The translations under genes were made by a program, and so were the position numbers. Under the pieces are notes generated by a model that saw nothing but the letters and a program-made list of their open reading frames with translations, was not told where the DNA came from and ran no database searches. A stretch of DNA of 64,000 bases from DATFJT01 sp965230755 (GTDB lineage: Bacteria; Bacteroidota; Bacteroidia; Chitinophagales; Saprospiraceae). Of the stretch, positions 1-7,251 are shown in pieces (positions within the stretch are counted from its first letter, which is position 1; every line of letters starts with the position of its first letter). Location of the stretch: positions 62,001 through 126,000 of the forward strand of contig CBDDLT010000023.1 in the NCBI GenBank assembly GCA_965230755.1, given 5' to 3'.

Positions 1-1
1 G

Positions 2-922
2 AGAGCAATTCTTTTGGATAGGCTGAATATGTCAATTGATTCCGGAGAGACAGTCTTTCTTTTGGGGTCGAATGGAAGCGGAAAGACAACATTACTGAAG
101 TTAATATTAGGGGCTTTGTTGCCGGTTTTGGGAAAAATAAAATTCGACTCTAAAGTCGAATCCAACTTCAGACAGAGATCGGGTTTTATCGGATACGTTC
201 CACAAGATCATGGCCTTGATGGAGAAATGACTGGAGAAGATAGCTTTAAGATGATTTCCAGTTTGTTTCCTTTGAGCAAAATTAGAAGACAAAAAATCCT
301 CGATGAAGTGGTCCATGGTTTGGGCTTGACTTCTCTTATGAAAAAGAGGATCAAACAACTATCGGGAGGACAGAAGCAACTTATGAACATTGGTTTGGGC
401 TTGTTGCATGATCCAAAGATTCTAATTTTGGATGAGCCATTTGTTGGATTGGATTATGGTACAAAATCTGCGGTAATGGCTTATCTAAAGTCAGCGAATA
501 AAACCATAATCTGTGTCTCTCATGATATCGATCTGGCGGAACACAATGCGGATAAAATTGGTTTTCTCGACAAAGGACATTTGAAAGCTTTTGAATCACC
601 CCGAACCTTAATAGCATCCAATCCATATTGTCTCATGGAGTTGGATTTTAAGGAAGGGCGAAAGAAAAACTTGACGAGTTTAGATGGCTTGCCTTATGTT
701 CAACAACACCATAGAATAATTTTGAGCTATAAATTGGATCAAAAAAACACTTATCAAGTGGATCGGTTTTTACAAGAAAATGAAGAGGGAATTATCGGAT
801 TAAGGCGGTTTAAGAATAATCTGCGTGCTGCATTGGTAGGCTCTTATGGTTTTTCATTAGAATTGGGTTCTAATAACAGAAAGGAACGACCGAGTAGAAA
901 AAAAAGAAAAGGGCGCGCATGA
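2..922 (+). CDS. ABC transporter ATP-binding protein (5' end cut by window)
   Basis: Nucleotide-binding subunit of an ABC transporter, cytoplasmic face of the inner membrane. Seen: Walker A (GSNGSGKT), Q-loop (VPQDHG), signature LSGGQ, Walker B (ILILDEP) and the H-loop (VSHDID). The frame is open to the left edge and reads sensibly upstream of the first possible start (TTG at 14), so the real start is probably outside the window. After the ATPase core there is a C-terminal extension of about 90 residues ending in a basic Lys/Arg stretch. Its end overlaps the next gene, an ABC-2 type permease, by 4 bp, so the two very likely form one exporter. Substrate unknown. The pair is translationally coupled to modABC, which is not the usual ModABC layout because ModC supplies its own ATPase. 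Confidence 0.85.
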   Translation, partial: RAILLDRLNMSIDSGETVFLLGSNGSGKTTLLKLILGALLPVLGKIKFDSKVESNFRQRSGFIGYVPQDHGLDGEMTGEDSFKMISSLFPLSKIRRQKILDEVVHGLGLTSLMKKRIKQLSGGQKQLMNIGLGLLHDPKILILDEPFVGLDYGTKSAVMAYLKSANKTIICVSHDIDLAEHNADKIGFLDKGHLKAFESPRTLIASNPYCLMELDFKEGRKKNLTSLDGLPYVQQHHRIILSYKLDQKNTYQVDRFLQENEEGIIGLRRFKNNLRAALVGSYGFSLELGSNNRKERPSRKKRKGRA

Positions 923-1686
923 GTTATTCGGGAACAGGATATCATATTTTTCTAAGGATGTGGAAGAAGTTGTACTATCGACCCATTCACTTGGTATTTT
1001 CCTTTATCCAGCCTATTTTTTGGTTGACCATATTTGGTTACTTGTTTGGAAATAAATTCGACTTTGATCAAGGGAGTTATCTTTCCTATTTACTCCCAGG
1101 GGTTTGTGCAATGACAGTTTTACAATCCAGTGCTCAATCCGGCATCCAATTCATCAAAGATCTGAAATCGGGCTTCTTTGGGAGGTATCATTATACGTCA
1201 ATTCCGAAGTCCCTGTTTCTAATTTATAAGATCCTTGCTGATTACAGCAGGATCATGGTACAAATTCTACTTATCATCTTTATCGGAGTTTTGATAGGTG
1301 TCGGTCATGTTGCGATTGTAGGAGATGGCATTCTGGTGATCGCTCTAGGTACTGTCCTTTTTACCTTCTTTTACGCTTCTATATCTTGTTTGATAGCATT
1401 AAAAACCAAACAATCTGAGATGTTGGCCTCCTTTATACATTTATTCAACCTTCCCATCATATTTACCAGTACTGCATTAATTCCCAACAAGAATTTACCG
1501 ATCTGGTTGGAAAAATTCGCGGCCTATAACCCATTATCTCATCTAAGTGAAATACTAAGAGATCGAATGCTGGACATACAATATGTCAATGCTGTACATG
1601 GCAATAGCTTTCTTCTGTTAGTACTCCTATCTACGCTTTCCTTTTTATCTGTAAACTGGTATCTCAAAAAACTGCGCTATGTATAG
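919..1686 (+). CDS. ABC-2 type transporter permease
   Basis: Integral membrane subunit paired with the ATPase just upstream (ATGA overlap). About 255 residues, the usual length for ABC-2/NodJ/DrrB-like permeases, with about six hydrophobic segments. Seen: N-terminal hydrophobic stretch FSFIQPIFWLTIFGYLFG, a loop LPGVCAMTVLQSS typical of the ABC-2 membrane family (LPG motif), and a late segment with PIIFTSTALIP followed by NPLSHLSEILR, matching the family's P-x-P-L motif region. Exports drugs, polysaccharides or lipids in known relatives; the substrate here cannot be told. The 3' end overlaps modA by 8 bp, so expression is likely shared with the molybdate transporter. Confidence 0.82.
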   Translation: MSYSGTGYHIFLRMWKKLYYRPIHLVFSFIQPIFWLTIFGYLFGNKFDFDQGSYLSYLLPGVCAMTVLQSSAQSGIQFIKDLKSGFFGRYHYTSIPKSLFLIYKILADYSRIMVQILLIIFIGVLIGVGHVAIVGDGILVIALGTVLFTFFYASISCLIALKTKQSEMLASFIHLFNLPIIFTSTALIPNKNLPIWLEKFAAYNPLSHLSEILRDRMLDIQYVNAVHGNSFLLLVLLSTLSFLSVNWYLKKLRYV

Positions 1687-2440
1687 AATGATCCTTAGCT
1701 TGGTTTTTAGTTGCCTGTTGTTATTGGCTTGTAGCGATAAAGGAGAGCGTCCCCAGCTACAAATAGCTTGCGCCGCAAGTGTTCAGTTTGCGGTGAAAAA
1801 ATTGGCGAATGAATTTTCTGAAGTACACGATGTTGATGTCGAGATGATCAGTTCTTCTTCCGGAAAATTAACCACTCAAATTCTGAACGGTGCCCCCTTT
1901 GATATTTTCTTTGCTGCCAATACATTCTATCCTGATGCTTTGGTGAAAGAAAACAAAGTAGAGGGAAGAACAGAAGTTTATGGTTATGGAATACCGGTAT
2001 TGTGGACCGCTTATGAAGATATCAATTTAAACGATCTGAAAGAGGTCTTAGAATCGGACAAAATAGATAAAATTGCGATTGCTGATCCTAAAAATGCTCC
2101 TTATGGAGAAATGGCGGTTAGCTTTTTGTCAGATACCGGTCTCTATCGATCCGTAGAAAAAAAGTTGGTTTATGGAGAGAGCATATCACAGGTGAACGAG
2201 TATGTTTTGAGCAAAAATGTAGAGTTGGCGGTAGGTGCTAAGTCAATAGTGAGTTCACCGGAAATTAATGGAGCAGGCAAATATCAATCCTTGGACAGGA
2301 GGTATTGGATTCCGCAGGGGATGGTCATTTTAAAAAATGACAATTCTACAAAATTAAAGCATCGGTTTTTTGATTTTGTTCGATCCGAAGATGGTCAAAG
2401 TATCCTTGAAGAGTATGGAATTAAACATTTATCCGAATAA
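1679..2440 (+). CDS. modA: Molybdate ABC transporter substrate-binding lipoprotein ModA
   Basis: Periplasmic molybdate/tungstate-binding protein of the ModABC importer. Seen: lipoprotein signal with lipobox LLAC (Cys18), so it is probably anchored by lipid rather than soluble. The ModA core follows: ASVQFAVKKLANEF, the SSSSGKLTTQI ligand-binding loop, APFDIFFAAN, and IADPKNAPYGEMA. 253 residues, normal for the family. A second in-frame ATG four codons in (1688) is an equally good start. It overlaps the upstream permease and is followed 2 bp later by modB, so it sits inside a continuous operon. Family assignment is secure; the choice of molybdate over tungstate is from family knowledge. Confidence 0.93.
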   Translation: MYRMILSLVFSCLLLLACSDKGERPQLQIACAASVQFAVKKLANEFSEVHDVDVEMISSSSGKLTTQILNGAPFDIFFAANTFYPDALVKENKVEGRTEVYGYGIPVLWTAYEDINLNDLKEVLESDKIDKIAIADPKNAPYGEMAVSFLSDTGLYRSVEKKLVYGESISQVNEYVLSKNVELAVGAKSIVSSPEINGAGKYQSLDRRYWIPQGMVILKNDNSTKLKHRFFDFVRSEDGQSILEEYGIKHLSE

Positions 2441-2442
2441 AT

Positions 2443-3117
2443 ATGGCTGTTGATTGGACACCAATATGGCTTTCCCTGAAGCTGGCCTCATTGACTTCAG
2501 TCGTACTCTTGCTGATAGGATTACCCATTGCTTTTCTTCTAAGCAGGTGGAAATCGAAGGCCAAAATTTTGGTGGAAAGTATGGTCAGTTTACCGATAAT
2601 TCTACCACCTACTGTTATAGGTTTCTACATTTTGTTGGCATTTTCCCCGGAAAGTATTTTGGGGAATGGCCTGGCTAAAGCAGGGGTCAAGCTTGCGTTT
2701 ACCTTTCAGGGAATCCTGATAGCTTCTCTGATTTACAGTTTTCCATTTATGGTACAACCTATACAGCGGGCATTTGAAAACGTTCCCAAGCATTACTGGC
2801 AATTATCTGAAACCTTTGGTAAGACCAAGTTAGAGACACTTTGGAGGGTGATTATTCCCAATATTAAACACGCTATCTTGACGGGATTTGTGCTCACTTT
2901 TGCACATACCATGGGAGAGTTTGGCGTCATACTAATGATAGGGGGAAATATACCGGGAGTGACTAAGGTCGCATCTTTGGCAATTTACAGTGATCTGGAA
3001 GCGCTCAATTATACAGCGGCTCATTTCTACTCTGTGATCTTATTGGTCATTTCTATTTTCATCATTTTCCTTATCAATCTATACGGATCAAAAAGAATTA
3101 CTGATGTTACGTATTGA
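2443..3117 (+). CDS. modB: Molybdate ABC transporter permease ModB
   Basis: Inner-membrane channel subunit of the molybdate importer. Seen: 224 residues with about five hydrophobic helices, the N-terminal WTPIWLSLKLAS typical of ModB, and the cytoplasmic EAA loop (ETFGKTKLETLWRVIIPN) that docks on ModC. The sequence HTMGEFGVILMIGGNIPG is the characteristic ModB/CysT segment. It starts 2 bp after modA and its 3' end overlaps modC by 14 bp, so translation is coupled. Confidence 0.94.
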   Translation: MAVDWTPIWLSLKLASLTSVVLLLIGLPIAFLLSRWKSKAKILVESMVSLPIILPPTVIGFYILLAFSPESILGNGLAKAGVKLAFTFQGILIASLIYSFPFMVQPIQRAFENVPKHYWQLSETFGKTKLETLWRVIIPNIKHAILTGFVLTFAHTMGEFGVILMIGGNIPGVTKVASLAIYSDLEALNYTAAHFYSVILLVISIFIIFLINLYGSKRITDVTY

Positions 3118-3805
3118 TGTTGCCAAGGGGATCAAGTCTGTTAAGGGTAATACAAGCCTGAAGATTGATGTTTCTGTCAAGACAGACGGAATAACCGCGG
3201 TCTTTGGTAACTCTGGTGAGGGAAAGACGACCTTATTTAATATGATCGCAGGATTTGTGCGACCTGATCGCGGATTGATCAGCTTTAATAATGAGATCTG
3301 GTATTCCGAATCTGACAAAGCATTTACCAAAACACAAAAAAGAAATATAGCCTACATTTTTCAAGATAATAATCTGTTTCCTCATTTTACGGTTAGACAG
3401 AACATCGAATATGCCGTTCCGAAAGCAAAGTTGGAGAAGTCAAATATTCAGGGATTGTTGGAAGATGTCGGAATCGCTAAGCTTGCCGATAGTTATCCGC
3501 ATCAATTGTCTGGTGGTCAGTCGCAGCGAGTGGCGATTGCGCGGGCCTTGGCCCAGGGAGCACGGATTATTTTAATGGATGAGCCCTTTTCAGCATTGGA
3601 CCTGGAGATCAAATTGAAGCTGTATCGTCTGATAGAAGATTTTCAGGACAAATACCAGCTCTGTCTCTTGTTGATCACTCATGATTTACAGGATATCGAT
3701 CGACTGTGTTCGGATGTGATCTGGATTGATGATCATGCGGTATCAGAAGTTATGAGTAAAGAACAATTCAATATTAAAATCGCAAAAAGAATAGCTAATC
3801 TATGA
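3104..3805 (+). CDS. modC: Molybdate ABC transporter ATP-binding protein ModC
   Basis: ATPase that powers molybdate import. Seen: Walker A FGNSGEGKTT near residue 37, Q-loop FQDNNLFPHFTV, signature LSGGQSQRVAIARALA, Walker B IILMDEPFSALD and H-loop LLITHD. At 233 residues it lacks the C-terminal MOP (molybdate-binding) domain found in many ModC proteins of about 350 residues, so feedback sensing by ModC itself is not expected. Overlaps modB by 14 bp and the next gene by 4 bp. Confidence 0.92.
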   Translation: MLRIDVAKGIKSVKGNTSLKIDVSVKTDGITAVFGNSGEGKTTLFNMIAGFVRPDRGLISFNNEIWYSESDKAFTKTQKRNIAYIFQDNNLFPHFTVRQNIEYAVPKAKLEKSNIQGLLEDVGIAKLADSYPHQLSGGQSQRVAIARALAQGARIILMDEPFSALDLEIKLKLYRLIEDFQDKYQLCLLLITHDLQDIDRLCSDVIWIDDHAVSEVMSKEQFNIKIAKRIANL

Positions 3806-4152
3806 GTCCCGGTTTAAAAACAATTCTGCTCTTATTGGTGTCGAATTTTTTCATGCTTTGTGCATGGTATTTGCATTTGAACTTCAAGTTTTTGCAAGGC
3901 AAACCTATGTTTATTGCGGCATTATTAGGATGGGGGATCGCCTTTTTCGAATACCAGGTCCATATCCCTGCCAATAGAATTGGAATAGAGGTCTTTAATC
4001 TCTCTCAGTTGCAGATTCTTCAGATCAGTATTTCACTGATCATGTTCATTCCCTTTTCCATGTTTGTGATGAACAAGAAATTTGACTGGGATTATGTTCT
4101 GGCCAGCGTGTTTTTGATTCTGGCCTCCTATTTTATTTTTCGAAGCAAATAG
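3802..4152 (+). CDS. DUF486/DMT-family small membrane protein
   Basis: Four-helix membrane protein of 116 residues. Seen: hydrophobic segments at about 6-25, 35-52, 70-88 and 96-113, and the motif FEYQVHIPANRIG typical of the DUF486 family, a group related to small drug/metabolite (EmrE-like) transporters. Function unknown. It is the last gene of the mod operon (4-bp overlap with modC), but there is no independent evidence that it handles molybdate. The IS element lies only 23 bp downstream of its stop, and I see no terminator hairpin in that gap; the original operon end may have been altered by the insertion. Confidence 0.82.
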   Translation: MSPGLKTILLLLVSNFFMLCAWYLHLNFKFLQGKPMFIAALLGWGIAFFEYQVHIPANRIGIEVFNLSQLQILQISISLIMFIPFSMFVMNKKFDWDYVLASVFLILASYFIFRSK

Positions 4153-4166
4153 GAATAGAATTAATA

Positions 4167-4189
4167 ATTAAAAATCACTACTGTCCGGT
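4167..4189 (+). repeat. IS left end: target duplication plus left inverted repeat
   Basis: ATTAAAAAT (4167-4175) is the left copy of the target duplication. CACTACTGTCCGGT (4176-4189) is the left terminal inverted repeat, matching the right end at 12 of 14 positions. Confidence 0.88.
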
Positions 4190-4198
4190 AAAAAATGA

Positions 4199-4222
4199 GC
4201 AGGAGAGTTAAGAATCTCCTGC
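4199..4222 (+). promoter_or_regulatory. Stem-loop in the IS leader, upstream of the transposase start
   Basis: GCAGGAGA (4199-4206) and TCTCCTGC (4215-4222) form a perfect 8-bp stem with an 8-nt loop, 43 bp before the transposase ATG. By analogy with other IS elements, such hairpins near the left end can block read-through translation or transcription from outside into the transposase. That role is inference. Confidence 0.55.
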
Positions 4223-4265
4223 GGATGACGAAATTTGTAGTTCCTACACTCAAATTTTAGTCAAT

Positions 4266-5480
4266 ATGAACAAAGATCTAAATTTTACCGGACAGCCGAT
4301 ATTTTCTCAGCTGATTAGTTTAATAAATAAATCAGAAATCTACCGACTAGCGAAGAAGTATAAGTCTGACCATTACACCAAGAAGTTTACTACCTACCAT
4401 CATTTAACAACGATGTTATATTGCATTTTTCATAAATGCACTTCATTGCGTGAGGTGACAACGGGGATGCAGGCCTGTTTTCTTAAATTAAATCACCTCG
4501 GCATGAGTTACTGCCCTAGAAGGAGTACGCTTTCAGATGCCAATAGGGCTAGGAATGCACAAGTATTTGAGAAGATATATATGGATTTGTATGATCGTTT
4601 ACACAAAAGTTTACCGGACAGCCGATTTAAAGAATCTTGGTTTTCTAAGCTTTATATTGCTGATTCAACTACTATAACTTTATTCAAAGAGATTTTAAAG
4701 AGTGCTGGAAATACTCCAGCTAACGGAAGACGAAAAGGAGGAATGAAGGTGCATACCCTTATTAAAGCAGATCATGATGTACCCTGTTTAATTAAGATGA
4801 CTTCAGCAGCTTCTCATGATGTAACTTTTATAAAAAACATGAAACTACTACAAGGATCAATCATAGTATTCGACAAGGGATATCTCAATTATTATCAATA
4901 CGATTTATGGACTACTGAACAGGTGACATGGGTAACTAGAATGAGAAAGGACGCCAAGTTTGAAGTAACTGATCAATTTCAATTAACTGATGAACAAAGA
5001 AAAATGGGCATTATCGCTGATGAACAAATCATATTGGGACATACCTCTCATAATGATGTTACAAGAACTAAGGCCAGACTAATCACTTACTATGATCCTA
5101 AAAAAGATAAGATCTTCTATTTTATCACCAATAACATCGTTTTTCAAGCTCAAACAATCACGTTAATTTACAAGCACAGATGGCAAATAGAATTGTTATT
5201 TAAAAGAATAAAACAAGCTTATCCTCTACAATACTTTTTGGGAGACAATGAAAACGCCATTAAAATACAGGTGTGGTGTGTCTTGATTGCTGATCTATTG
5301 ATCAAATACCTAAAATCTAAGCTGAAAAGAAAGTGGGCCTATTCTAACCTTAGTTCCATGATAAGACTTCATCTGATGTCCTATATTCACATATTCAAGT
5401 TCCTGGAAAATCCAGACAAGGCTCTAATCAATAACTTACGCAGAAAACAAAATATCCCTAATCTATTTAGTTCAGCTTAA
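4266..5480 (+). CDS. IS4-family transposase (DUF4372 plus DDE domain)
   Basis: 404-residue DDE transposase that cuts and pastes the element. Seen: N-terminal DUF4372-like domain (FSQLISLINKSEIYRLAKKY, then TTMLYCIFHKCTSLREV). The catalytic core follows with the first Asp in YIADSTTI, the second Asp in IVFDKGY, and the YREK-type signature YKHRWQIELLFKRIK carrying the catalytic Glu. This is the architecture of IS4-type elements common in Bacteroidota. The reading frame is intact. ATG at 4266 follows TTTTAGTCAAT with no strong ribosome site. The coding sequence contains two copies of a 17-bp sequence resembling the IS ends (4284-4300 and 4610-4626). Confidence 0.93.
   Translation: MNKDLNFTGQPIFSQLISLINKSEIYRLAKKYKSDHYTKKFTTYHHLTTMLYCIFHKCTSLREVTTGMQACFLKLNHLGMSYCPRRSTLSDANRARNAQVFEKIYMDLYDRLHKSLPDSRFKESWFSKLYIADSTTITLFKEILKSAGNTPANGRRKGGMKVHTLIKADHDVPCLIKMTSAASHDVTFIKNMKLLQGSIIVFDKGYLNYYQYDLWTTEQVTWVTRMRKDAKFEVTDQFQLTDEQRKMGIIADEQIILGHTSHNDVTRTKARLITYYDPKKDKIFYFITNNIVFQAQTITLIYKHRWQIELLFKRIKQAYPLQYFLGDNENAIKIQVWCVLIADLLIKYLKSKLKRKWAYSNLSSMIRLHLMSYIHIFKFLENPDKALINNLRRKQNIPNLFSSA
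4284..4300 (+). repeat. Internal copy 1 of an IS-end-like 17-mer
   Basis: TTTACCGGACAGCCGAT. Its first 12 bases equal the reverse complement of the left inverted repeat and the bases next to it. It occurs again at 4610-4626 in another reading frame (encoding FTGQP here, LPDSR there), so protein conservation does not explain it. Confidence 0.7.
4610..4626 (+). repeat. Internal copy 2 of an IS-end-like 17-mer
   Basis: Exact second copy of TTTACCGGACAGCCGAT, 326 bp after the first and in a different codon phase. Candidate internal transposase-binding site (inference). Confidence 0.7.
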
Positions 5481-5565
5481 TATCAGCGGCTATCATTTTA
5501 AATCTATAATATCCACCATTGATAATCAACTAAATATCACTAATTTTAATCCTGTCCGACATTTA

Positions 5566-5588
5566 ACCGGACAACAGTGATTAAAAAT
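5566..5588 (+). repeat. IS right end: right inverted repeat plus target duplication
   Basis: ACCGGACAACAGTG (5566-5579) is the right terminal inverted repeat; ATTAAAAAT (5580-5588) is the right copy of the target duplication. Just inside lies an opposing CTGTCCG, so the last about 30 bp can also fold back on themselves. Confidence 0.88.
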
Positions 5589-5671
5589 GAATAATTAATA
5601 ATTGGGTTTTATCACATTGAGTGAAGCCCGTGTCACTGGCCGTTTTGTCTTTCTTAATTCTTGATAAAAAA

Positions 5672-6952
5672 CTATTTATTGACCATCAGTCTAGTTTCAA
5701 TTTTTCCATATTCCGTTTTTATCCTTAGAAAATACGGGCCTGGGATTAAATGACTTATGTTCAAATTGTAATCAAAAAGATGGATGTCTCTGATAGAAAT
5801 CACTCTCTGACCGTTTAGGCTTGACACCAGAATTTCATTGATCATATCGGGACTTCTGATGGACAAATTATTGCTTGCCGGATTGGGATAGAACTCAATA
5901 GAGGGTCTGTCAATTTCTGGGGTATTGGTGATATCATCCTTTAAATCATAACTCCATACTTCACTGGTATAATGTATTGGAATAGTTATCGTATCCCCAT
6001 TGCCTAAAACTATTTCCACTTCGTTTCCAGAGTCAAATGTCCCGCCAAAAAAGAAGACTTCACCATCTATTACAAAGGATCCGGGAGCCCATCTTCCAGT
6101 ACCGGGATGGCTGATTAATTGTTTCCAAGAATCCGAAATAGGGTCATATTCCCAAAATTCTCCTTCGTCCAGGTCCTCATGGTCCTCTCCCTGACCACTC
6201 AGCACATATCCTTTCCCCTCATAAGAAAATTCTGTCCCTGCCACTCTGCCTTCGGCGGGAAGAGAACTGATCGTCGTCCATTGCCCATCATTGGTATTGA
6301 ATCGATAAAAATCATTGTAAATGGATGCCCCATGTCCCATGCCGACATATACTTCATCTCCGATCGAAAAATGATATGGGTGGTGTCGTTCAAAGGAAGG
6401 AAAAAATTCTTCTTGTCTCCAGGTATCAGAAGAGATCTCATAGGACCACCAGTCTCTTAGATTTTGGCCACGCTCACCCAAACCCAGATAAATTCTTCCA
6501 TTTGCAGCAGCAAAAGCGGGATGCCCGCGGCCTTCACATGGGCATTCAGCCATTTCAACCCAAGCAGGATTTTCAGGATCGAATCGCCATAATTGTTGAT
6601 TGGGGTTGCCATTCTCCGCATAGGTCAGATAACCGAAACCTTTGTAAGCTATTGCATAGGATAGCGTTTGGCGTCCCACCGGAAAGTCTACATTTTCCAG
6701 GCGTTCCCATGTATCCGTAACCGGATCATAAGAGAAAGTCCCATTATTGTTTGTCGCTTCTGACCAATCAATGATATAGCCCTTCCCATTAATTGAAAAA
6801 CTCGGAACATGGTGTGACCACCCCGGACTAATTTCATCGTACAGGAGATGCTCGCCAATTGGAAGATTTCCGTGTTGTTGCCATTGAGCCTGAAGTAAAT
6901 ATGAATAAAAAAAGATAGGTAATAGGGTTGCTAAGTAAAGATTTGTTTTCAT
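5672..6952 (-). CDS. Secreted kelch-repeat protein with T9SS type A sorting domain
   Basis: 426-residue exported protein, probably a cell-surface or released beta-propeller. Seen: signal peptide (residues 1-22, ending LLQAQ). Kelch-type repeats follow with recurring G-K-G-Y/G-R-x-Y and Y-D-P-x-T-x-x-W patterns (YDPVTDTWERL, YEISSDTWRQ, YDPISDSWKQL). The C-terminal domain has FYPNPASNNLSI, then GQRVISI and GPYFLRIKTEYGKIETRLMV, the standard T9SS type A signal cleaved during secretion. It has a close paralogue at 28577-29785 (shared GRWAPGSF-x-ID, YVLSGQG-x-DH). Ligand unknown. Divergent from htpG; the IS lies just past its 3' end. Confidence 0.88.
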   Translation of the reverse strand: MKTNLYLATLLPIFFYSYLLQAQWQQHGNLPIGEHLLYDEISPGWSHHVPSFSINGKGYIIDWSEATNNNGTFSYDPVTDTWERLENVDFPVGRQTLSYAIAYKGFGYLTYAENGNPNQQLWRFDPENPAWVEMAECPCEGRGHPAFAAANGRIYLGLGERGQNLRDWWSYEISSDTWRQEEFFPSFERHHPYHFSIGDEVYVGMGHGASIYNDFYRFNTNDGQWTTISSLPAEGRVAGTEFSYEGKGYVLSGQGEDHEDLDEGEFWEYDPISDSWKQLISHPGTGRWAPGSFVIDGEVFFFGGTFDSGNEVEIVLGNGDTITIPIHYTSEVWSYDLKDDITNTPEIDRPSIEFYPNPASNNLSIRSPDMINEILVSSLNGQRVISIRDIHLFDYNLNISHLIPGPYFLRIKTEYGKIETRLMVNK

Positions 6953-7034
6953 TTTATTTTGGAGTTAATTAGGACCCTCAAAAAACTCCCCGGAGTCAAA
7001 ACGCTGCCGTAAATGAAAAAAAGGAATAAAAAAA

Positions 7035-7080
7035 GGTGAGAAGAAGTCAGTATACCCCCCAGTTACTGATTCAACTCACC
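7035..7080. other. Long imperfect hairpin in the kelch/htpG divergent region
   Basis: The 299-bp gap 6953-7251 holds the start regions of two divergent genes. Seen: GGTGAG (7035-7040) pairs with CTCACC (7075-7080), and inside it GAAGTCAGTA pairs with TACTGATTC with one bulge, around a C-rich loop. A second small hairpin (AGCCT-CATT-AGGCT) follows within about 20 bp. There is no CIRCE element. It could be a structured htpG leader or an operator. I see no convincing TAnnTTTG promoter here. Confidence 0.45.
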
Positions 7081-7251
7081 CGGAAAGCCTCATTAGGCTA
7101 TTCTTAAGTAATTTGTAAATATGCTACGGAGGGTAGTTCAATTTTAATGCCATATTTTCCTGAAGAAGAAAAAATTTGTCAGTGCTTAAGTCAAAATGTC
7201 AAGGAATCCGCAGTGGCATTGATATTGAAGAGTATGAAAAAAAATTGAATA

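Larger units (their letters stand above)
4176..5579 (+). mobile_element. Complete IS4-family insertion sequence, about 1404 bp
   Basis: Seen: left end CACTACTGTCCGGT (4176-4189) and right end whose reverse complement is CACTGTTGTCCGGT (5566-5579), a 14-bp terminal inverted repeat with two mismatches. Both sides are flanked by the identical 9-mer ATTAAAAAT (4167-4175, 5580-5588), a target-site duplication of the size expected for IS4-family elements. One intact transposase fills the element. The intact ends, intact duplication and intact reading frame point to a fairly recent insertion. It separates the mod operon from the kelch gene. Confidence 0.93.
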
